Positions 5,465-9,882 of a stretch of 9,882 bases of DNA are shown in pieces. The stretch is from Planctomycetaceae bacterium (GTDB lineage Bacteria > Planctomycetota > Planctomycetia > Pirellulales > UBA1268): NCBI GenBank assembly GCA_947440895.1, contig CANETO010000044.1:1-9882 (forward strand), given 5' to 3'. Within the stretch, counting starts at the first letter, position 1; each line of letters begins with the position of its first letter. The notes beneath the pieces are model-generated. The model was not told the origin of the DNA. It saw nothing but the letters and a program-made list of their open reading frames with translations, and made no database searches. The position numbers and the translations under genes are program-made.

Positions 5465-6780
5465 ACGATCATCATCCGCGGTCTGACTCGCTGTCCGCCG
5501 ATCATCAGCCGTGGCGTTGGCCGCGGCTGCTCGTCATTGCCACGGCCGCGGTGATCCTGGCGTCGTGCCGGTCGATCACGCAACCGCTCATGCTGCCACT
5601 GGCAGCCGTCACCGTGGCTCCCGTGGAGGCTGCAGACTCTGCTCCCGCGCCGCCTCGCATGCTCGAGCCAACGAGTGCCCGCCAGCCGTCGGTCCGCGAA
5701 CGGTCTGCGCCGGTCGTGCAGACCGGCTGTGAGCAGTCGTGCGGTCCCCTGCCCCGACACCTGCCGCGTCTCGCCACCGGCGGCACGCCCGGCTGCAACA
5801 CCTGTGGCACCAACGCCTGTCCACCGACCGTCTGCCTTCCGATCGCTGCGCCGGTGCCGATGATCGGCCCGTGCATGGTCTGCGACGGCGGCGACGCCCG
5901 CGCGCCTGCGATGCCTGTGGCCCGCTTCGGCCTCAAGAATCTCACCTCCGGCGACACGGTGGCCCGCTACCGGGCGGATGACGACGGCCCGGATTCGTGC
6001 GACGTGCATGTCACCGCCTCGAACTGCGCCTGCGTCTACGCGCCGCGGTTTGGCTCGGTTCGCGAGGTGACGCGCCCCCACGAAGAGGCCCAGCCAATTG
6101 GGCCTCGCGGACTGGCGCTCGACACCGGCACCGAGGCACAGATCGATCTGCAGCCGGTCTGCCGCAGCACGCAGGCGCTCGCCCCCGAGGCCGCGCGGAA
6201 GGCGTTGCCCGGCGTCGCCCTCGAGGAACGGCTCGGGCCGCTTGCCGTGGATCAGGGCGATCCGGTCCACGAATCCGACGGCCTGCTCGCGCCCGCCGAG
6301 GACGTGCTCGACGATCAACTGGAACGGGCCGAACTCGTGCAGACACCACGGATGATGGTCGGCTTCGACGTGCCGCTGGCATGGACCTGTGCCCGGGCTG
6401 CGATGGTGATGGTGGGCCGCCAGCAGGCCGAGGTGGTCGCCGCCGACCGCGGCACAGCCACGCTGCGACTGGAATCACCCGGTCGTGCCGAACTCACGCT
6501 CTGCAAGCGGGCCGGCAGCGACACGGCCAGGGCCGGCGAAGAACTCGACTTCATGATCTATCTCTACAACTCCGGCGATCGGGCACTCACCGATATCGTG
6601 CTCGTCGACGCCCTTCCCGGCCGACTCGAATTCGTGCCCGGTTCCGCCGCGGCCAACCAGCCGGCGGACTTCGTCACGGACACCGGCGACGACGGCTCGG
6701 TGGTGCTGAAATGGCAGTTTCAGCACACCTTCAAGCCGGGCGAAGGCGGATTCGTGCGGTTTCGGACGATCGTCCGCTAG
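5461..6780 (+). CDS. Cys-rich lipoprotein with C-terminal DUF11-like domain
   Basis: This 439-residue protein starts at ATG 5461, overlapping the preceding TGA by four bases, with AGGGG at 5449-5453 as a fair ribosome-binding site. Residues 22-36 form a lipoprotein signal ending in LASC, so Cys36 is the likely lipid site. Residues 90-141 hold eight cysteines spaced C-x3-C-x17-C-x2-C-x4-C-x4-C-x12-C-x2-C. Six more follow at 180, 189, 191, 234, 310 and 348. The middle part (about 195-335) is not recognised. Residues about 343-439 match the DUF11 pattern: a strand, then ARAGEELDFMIYLYNSGDRA, then DIVLVDALPGRLEFVPGSA, then a closing strand. DUF11 is an Ig-like beta-sandwich typical of large cell-surface proteins; here it is single and terminal. 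In an oxidising compartment the cysteines could form disulfide cross-links. A structural cell-envelope role is inferred. The frame extends upstream to 5356, but the overlap and lipobox decide the start. Confidence 0.88.
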   Translation: MNDHHPRSDSLSADHQPWRWPRLLVIATAAVILASCRSITQPLMLPLAAVTVAPVEAADSAPAPPRMLEPTSARQPSVRERSAPVVQTGCEQSCGPLPRHLPRLATGGTPGCNTCGTNACPPTVCLPIAAPVPMIGPCMVCDGGDARAPAMPVARFGLKNLTSGDTVARYRADDDGPDSCDVHVTASNCACVYAPRFGSVREVTRPHEEAQPIGPRGLALDTGTEAQIDLQPVCRSTQALAPEAARKALPGVALEERLGPLAVDQGDPVHESDGLLAPAEDVLDDQLERAELVQTPRMMVGFDVPLAWTCARAAMVMVGRQQAEVVAADRGTATLRLESPGRAELTLCKRAGSDTARAGEELDFMIYLYNSGDRALTDIVLVDALPGRLEFVPGSAAANQPADFVTDTGDDGSVVLKWQFQHTFKPGEGGFVRFRTIVR

Positions 6781-6796
6781 CCGGACCGGGCCCGCG

Positions 6797-6842
6797 GGGG
6801 TTACGATCTCAGGCAGTGGATTGGAAACCCCTTTTCGTTTTT
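6797..6842 (+). terminator. possible weak intrinsic terminator after the surface-protein operon
   Basis: GGGGTT (6797-6802) can pair with AACCCC (6826-6831), followed by TTTTCGTTTTT (6832-6842). The T-rich stretch is unusual in this GC-rich window and stands between the DUF11 gene and the next start. The 23-base loop is long and the stem is only six pairs, so the call is weak. It ends 12 bases before the TlpA start. Confidence 0.35.
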
Positions 6843-6853
6843 CTGAGGCCGTC

Positions 6854-8041
6854 ATGCTCCACGTGCGTTCCCGTTTCTTCTCCGTGACCTCCCTGGCGCT
6901 GTGCGCGATCGCCGCCGTGATGATGATCGCCTCAGGCACGGTCCTGATGGCACGGCAGCCGGCCGCCGTGGCGGAGCCGGAAGCGGCCCAGGCGATGCCG
7001 AAGGTGCCGCCGCTGCCCAAGGGCACGCCGGAGGAGTTGATGGAGTTCATCGACGGCCTCAAGCAGGCGAATGTCCGGCCGGCATCGCGCAAGGAAATGA
7101 TCGCCTACATGCGTGATGTGGCCGCGGTGTCGCTGGAAGCCGCCGATACGATTCTTGCGAAGGTGCAGCCCGCGGATCCGCTCCACGACCGCGCCGCGAA
7201 GATGAAGCTCGAAAGCCTGATGATGCTCGGCAGGTTCGGTGACGAAAAGGCGGCGGCCGACATGGCCACCTACGCCGCGTCCCTGACCAACAGCCCGTCG
7301 CGTGAACTGGCCAAGGAGGCGCAGCGACTGGTGCTCGTGGGCGAGGCGCAGACGGTCCTGTCGAGTGGCGACGTCAAGGCCGGCAAGGCGCTCGTCGAAA
7401 AAATGGCCACGATGCTCGCTGCCGATGCCGATGACGCGCAGACCGCCGGTCTGGCGATGCAGCTGGCCGGTGCCTTCGAGCACATGCCCGACGGTGAAGA
7501 TGTGGCCGCCGCGGCCTACAGCAGCTTCGGGCCCATCATGGCCAAAAGTTCGAATGAACAAATTCGCACGATGGGCGAGAGCTTCGCCGGCACCCTTCGG
7601 CGGCTGTCGCTCCCTGGCCATCCGATGGAGATCAGCGGCACGCTCCTGAACGGTCAGCCGTTCGACGCGAAGTCGCTTGCTGGCAAGGTCGTGCTCGTCG
7701 ACTTCTGGGCCACCTGGTGCGGCCCCTGTGTCGCCGAACTTCCCAACGTGCTCGAACAGTACGAGAAGTATCACAAGGATGGGTTCGAGGTGATCGGCGT
7801 CAGCCTCGACCAGGACCGCGAAGCCCTCGTGAAGTTCGTCGACGAGCAGAAACTGCCGTGGCCGATCCTGTTCGAGGAATCGAAGGGAGACGGCTGGCAG
7901 CATCCTCTGGCGACCTACTATGGCATCAGCGGCATCCCCACGGTGATTCTGATCGGCCGGGATGGCAACGTGATCACACTCAACGCCCGGGGTGAGAAAC
8001 TCGGCGAGCAACTCGACGCGATCTTCAAGAAGGCGGGCTGA
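6854..8041 (+). CDS. TlpA/ResA-like thiol-disulfide protein with long helical N-terminal region
   Basis: The 395-residue protein has an N-terminal signal or anchor (hydrophobic residues about 8-32 after HVRSR), so the rest faces the periplasm. Residues about 45-245 are predicted by eye to be almost all alpha-helical and rich in Ala, Met, Lys and Glu (for example DEKAAADMATYAASL); I recognise no family for this part. Residues 253-395 are a thioredoxin-fold domain of the TlpA/ResA/AhpC-TSA type. It has FWATWCGPC at 284-292 (active-site Cys289 and Cys292), VIGVSLDQD, and the cis-proline in GIPT at Pro362. Such proteins reduce or exchange disulfides outside the cytoplasm, for example in cytochrome c maturation. 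ATG 6854 has GAGG five bases upstream and gives a good signal peptide; a TTG at 6821 would add 11 residues. It lies 73 bases after a Cys-rich lipoprotein gene, a possible substrate, though this is only positional inference. Confidence 0.92.
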   Translation: MLHVRSRFFSVTSLALCAIAAVMMIASGTVLMARQPAAVAEPEAAQAMPKVPPLPKGTPEELMEFIDGLKQANVRPASRKEMIAYMRDVAAVSLEAADTILAKVQPADPLHDRAAKMKLESLMMLGRFGDEKAAADMATYAASLTNSPSRELAKEAQRLVLVGEAQTVLSSGDVKAGKALVEKMATMLAADADDAQTAGLAMQLAGAFEHMPDGEDVAAAAYSSFGPIMAKSSNEQIRTMGESFAGTLRRLSLPGHPMEISGTLLNGQPFDAKSLAGKVVLVDFWATWCGPCVAELPNVLEQYEKYHKDGFEVIGVSLDQDREALVKFVDEQKLPWPILFEESKGDGWQHPLATYYGISGIPTVILIGRDGNVITLNARGEKLGEQLDAIFKKAG

Positions 8042-8051
8042 CCATGCTCGC

Positions 8052-8057
8052 AGGAAG
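8052..8057 (+). promoter_or_regulatory. ribosome-binding site for the aminotransferase
   Basis: AGGAAG lies in the 25-base gap after the TlpA-like gene, nine bases before ATG 8067. It supports this start over the in-frame ATG at 7992, which lies inside the previous gene and would add an Arg/Ser-rich extension foreign to the family. Confidence 0.55.
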
Positions 8058-8066
8058 CAGACCGGC

Positions 8067-9197
8067 ATGGCTGTGAATTCCTCGCGCGGCGTGATCTCGG
8101 CACGGGCCGGGGCCTTCGATTCCTCCGGCATCCGCAAGGTCTTCGACCTCGCGGCCCGGCTCGAAGACCCGATCAACCTCTCGATCGGCCAGCCCGACTT
8201 CGAGATGCCGCCCGCGGCCCGTGAGGCGGCCAAGGCGGCCATCGATGCCGGTCGGAACGGCTACACACCGACGCAGGGCATCGCCAGCTTGCGTCAACGT
8301 CTTGAGGAACAGGTTCAGCTGGAACTTGGCCAGCCTGACCGCCGTCTCTGCGTGACCAGCGGGTCGAGCGGGGCGTTGGTGCTCGCACTCATGGCCCTGA
8401 TCGATCCGGGCGACGAGGTGATCATCTTCGAGCCGGCGTTCGTGATGTACAGGCCGTTGGTCGAGTTTCTTGGCGGCCGATGCGTGGTGATCGACACATC
8501 ACCAACGTTTCGCATCGACCTCGATCAGGTCGCGGCTGCCCTGACTCCCGCCACCCGTGTGATTCTGCTCAACACCCCCGCCAATCCCACCGGCTTCGTG
8601 GCCGACGCGGAGACGGTGCGCGGTCTGGCAACGCTCGCCGAATCGCGTGGCGTGACGTTGATCAGCGACGAACTCTACCGGTCGTATTGCTACGACTCCC
8701 CCTTCGCCTCCCCTGCCCTGCACTCGGAGTCGGTGGTCGTGATTGACGGCTTCTCGAAATCCCACGCCATGACCGGCTGGCGGGTGGGCTGGGTGCACGG
8801 GCCGAAGCCGATCGTGGATGCCTGCACGATGCTGCAGCAATACACGTTCGTGTGCGCACCGCAGGCGGGGCAGTGGGCGGCGCTTGCCGCGCTCGACAGC
8901 CCGATGGATCTACCGCTGGCCGAGTGCCAGCGAAAGCGGGACAAACTCATGGCCGGCCTTCAGGACCACTACCGGTTCGTGCAGCCGGGGGGAGCGTTCT
9001 ATCTCTACCCCGAGGCCCCCGGCGGTTCGGGAAAGGCCTTTGCGGACCGGGCCGTGGAACAGGAAAAGCTGCTGGTCGTTCCGGGCAGCGTGTTCGGCCG
9101 GGCAGACAGCCACTTTCGGATCGCCTATACGGTCTCGGATGCAATGCTCGACCGGGGCATTCTGGCACTGCAGCGGCTTGCCAGATCGTATGCATAG
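8067..9197 (+). CDS. PLP-dependent aminotransferase, class I/II
   Basis: The 376-residue cytoplasmic enzyme has the fold-type-I aminotransferase signatures. These are SIGQPDFEMP (39-48), GYTPTQGIASLR (65-76), VTSGSSGAL (96-104), NTPANPTG (169-176, with Asn173 contacting the PLP ring side), SDELY (200-204, with Asp201 pairing the pyridine nitrogen), SKSHAMTGWR (230-239, with Lys231 as the Schiff-base lysine and Arg239 binding phosphate), and Arg351 in HFRIAY as the substrate-carboxylate arginine. Family members transfer amino groups from aspartate, aromatic or other amino acids to 2-oxoacids; the motifs do not fix the substrate. Length and architecture are normal. It begins 25 bases after the TlpA-like gene, and its stop overlaps by eight bases the next gene, an H4MPT-linked family member. 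It may thus be cotranscribed with, and serve, C1-cofactor synthesis, but a general amino-acid role is equally possible. Confidence 0.93.
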   Translation: MAVNSSRGVISARAGAFDSSGIRKVFDLAARLEDPINLSIGQPDFEMPPAAREAAKAAIDAGRNGYTPTQGIASLRQRLEEQVQLELGQPDRRLCVTSGSSGALVLALMALIDPGDEVIIFEPAFVMYRPLVEFLGGRCVVIDTSPTFRIDLDQVAAALTPATRVILLNTPANPTGFVADAETVRGLATLAESRGVTLISDELYRSYCYDSPFASPALHSESVVVIDGFSKSHAMTGWRVGWVHGPKPIVDACTMLQQYTFVCAPQAGQWAALAALDSPMDLPLAECQRKRDKLMAGLQDHYRFVQPGGAFYLYPEAPGGSGKAFADRAVEQEKLLVVPGSVFGRADSHFRIAYTVSDAMLDRGILALQRLARSYA

Positions 9198-9882
9198 CCG
9201 GGGCAGCGCGGCCGACGACGATGTGCTCGCCTTCGACATCGGCGGCGCCAACATCAAGGCCGCCAACGGGCTCGGCTGGGTGCACAGCGAGCCGTTCGAA
9301 CTCTGGCGTCGGCGTTCGGAACTGCCCGCGGTGCTGACGCAGATCTTGGCTCCGCGGCACCCTCGCCGCGTCGTCGCCACGATGACGGGAGAGATCGCCG
9401 ACTGCTATGCCTCGCGGCATGAGGGCGTCGCCGACATCGTCGGCAGCCTGACGGCGTCCGTACGTGCCACCGCCGGTTCGGCGTGCCCGGTCGGCATCTA
9501 TCTCGTGGATGGCACGATCGTGCCTCCGGAGGAAGCGCTTCGCAGGCCGCTCGCGGCAGCTGCTTCCAACTGGCACGCCGTCGCCTGCCTGGCCGCCACG
9601 CTCGTCACCGCCGACCGAGCGTTCGTGATCGACATCGGCTCGACGACGACCGACATCGTGCCACTTGTCGACCGCAGGCCCGCAGCGACCGGCCACGATG
9701 ACGTCACCCGCATGGCCACCGGCGAACTGGTCTACACGGGTGTCGAGCGGACGCCGGTGGCGAGTATCGTGCGGTCCCTGCCCTGGCGTGGTCGGCTCCA
9801 TCCAGTGGCCAGCGAACTCTTTGCACAGGCCCTCGATGCCTGGCTGCTGCTGGGCGAACTCCCCGAGGACCCCAGTTCCAAC
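9190..9882 (+). CDS. H4MPT-linked C1-transfer family protein, MfnF-like (3' end outside window)
   Basis: The frame opens at ATG 9190 inside the end of the aminotransferase gene and runs without a stop to the window edge (231 codons). It has the two phosphate-binding patterns of the ASKHA/hydantoinase-like fold: AFDIGGANIKAANG at residues 14-27 and FVIDIGSTTTDIVPL at 145-159. RMATGELVYTGVERTPVA follows near 177-194. This combination fits the uncharacterised 'H4MPT-linked C1 transfer pathway protein' family. Its archaeal member MfnF joins the aminomethylfuran and glutamyl-tyramine halves of methanofuran. In bacteria the family occurs with tetrahydromethanopterin/methanofuran-dependent formaldehyde oxidation genes in methylotrophs and planctomycetes. 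Full-length members are roughly 330-350 residues, so about two thirds is visible. No Shine-Dalgarno is seen, so translation is probably coupled to the upstream gene through the 8-base overlap. The exact reaction in this organism is inferred. Confidence 0.82.
   Translation, partial: MHSRGSAADDDVLAFDIGGANIKAANGLGWVHSEPFELWRRRSELPAVLTQILAPRHPRRVVATMTGEIADCYASRHEGVADIVGSLTASVRATAGSACPVGIYLVDGTIVPPEEALRRPLAAAASNWHAVACLAATLVTADRAFVIDIGSTTTDIVPLVDRRPAATGHDDVTRMATGELVYTGVERTPVASIVRSLPWRGRLHPVASELFAQALDAWLLLGELPEDPSSN

Noticed and set aside
5284..6318. 344-codon open frame on the minus strand
   Set aside because: It is antisense to the DUF11 lipoprotein and the end of the preceding gene. The translation is Arg/Gly/Ala-rich with no motif, and the sense genes have signal peptides and conserved domains.
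6787..6794. CGGGCCCG palindrome just after the DUF11 stop
   Set aside because: Only eight bases with no loop and no adjacent T-run; not a terminator on its own and common in GC-rich DNA.
5997..6887. 296-codon plus-strand open frame overlapping the DUF11 gene in another frame
   Set aside because: The product is extremely Arg-rich without a domain, whereas the DUF11 frame has a family match and runs from a coupled start.
6932..8242. 436-codon open frame on the minus strand
   Set aside because: It lies wholly antisense to the TlpA-like gene and the start of the aminotransferase, both with clear family motifs. Its product is His/Arg/Gly-rich with no recognisable domain, typical of a GC-rich shadow frame.

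Overview
This is a high-GC, gene-dense bacterial window that most resembles a planctomycete chromosome, probably of the Pirellulales type. That assignment is inference. It rests on three things: secreted, low-complexity DUF11-type lipoproteins; a large helical TlpA-type thioredoxin; and a gene of the tetrahydromethanopterin (H4MPT)-linked C1 family, which among bacteria is known mainly from methylotrophic proteobacteria and planctomycetes. I see no mobile element, CRISPR array, rRNA or tRNA.

Left part (1-3040): the C-terminal end of a ZIP-family metal transporter (+) converges, with a 4-base overlap, on an unrecognised four-helix membrane protein (-). Divergent from that is pdxA (+), a vitamin B6 biosynthesis enzyme. 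The 3' end of pdxA overlaps by 29 bases the end of a convergent gene for a LolA-like exported protein (-).

Centre (3041-6780): a 201-base divergent spacer leads into three rightward genes that look like one transcription unit for exported proteins. They are a Gly/Met-rich lipoprotein of 456 aa, a 231-aa exported protein that shares a domain with it, and a 439-aa Cys-rich lipoprotein ending in a DUF11-like domain. The second and third genes overlap by ATGA. The domain shared by the first two aligns without gaps over 61 residues, with 22 identities counted by hand. I know no named family for it. This locus is the best candidate here for an undescribed system, plausibly a cell-surface assembly.

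Right part (6781-9882): a TlpA/ResA-like thiol-disulfide protein with a long helical N-terminal region, then a fold-type-I PLP aminotransferase 25 bases later. An ASKHA-fold gene of the H4MPT-linked/MfnF family follows, overlapping the aminotransferase stop by 8 bases and running off the window. The overlap suggests the last two genes are translated together and may share a role in C1-cofactor synthesis.

Several long open frames on the opposite strand were judged to be high-GC shadows of these genes.
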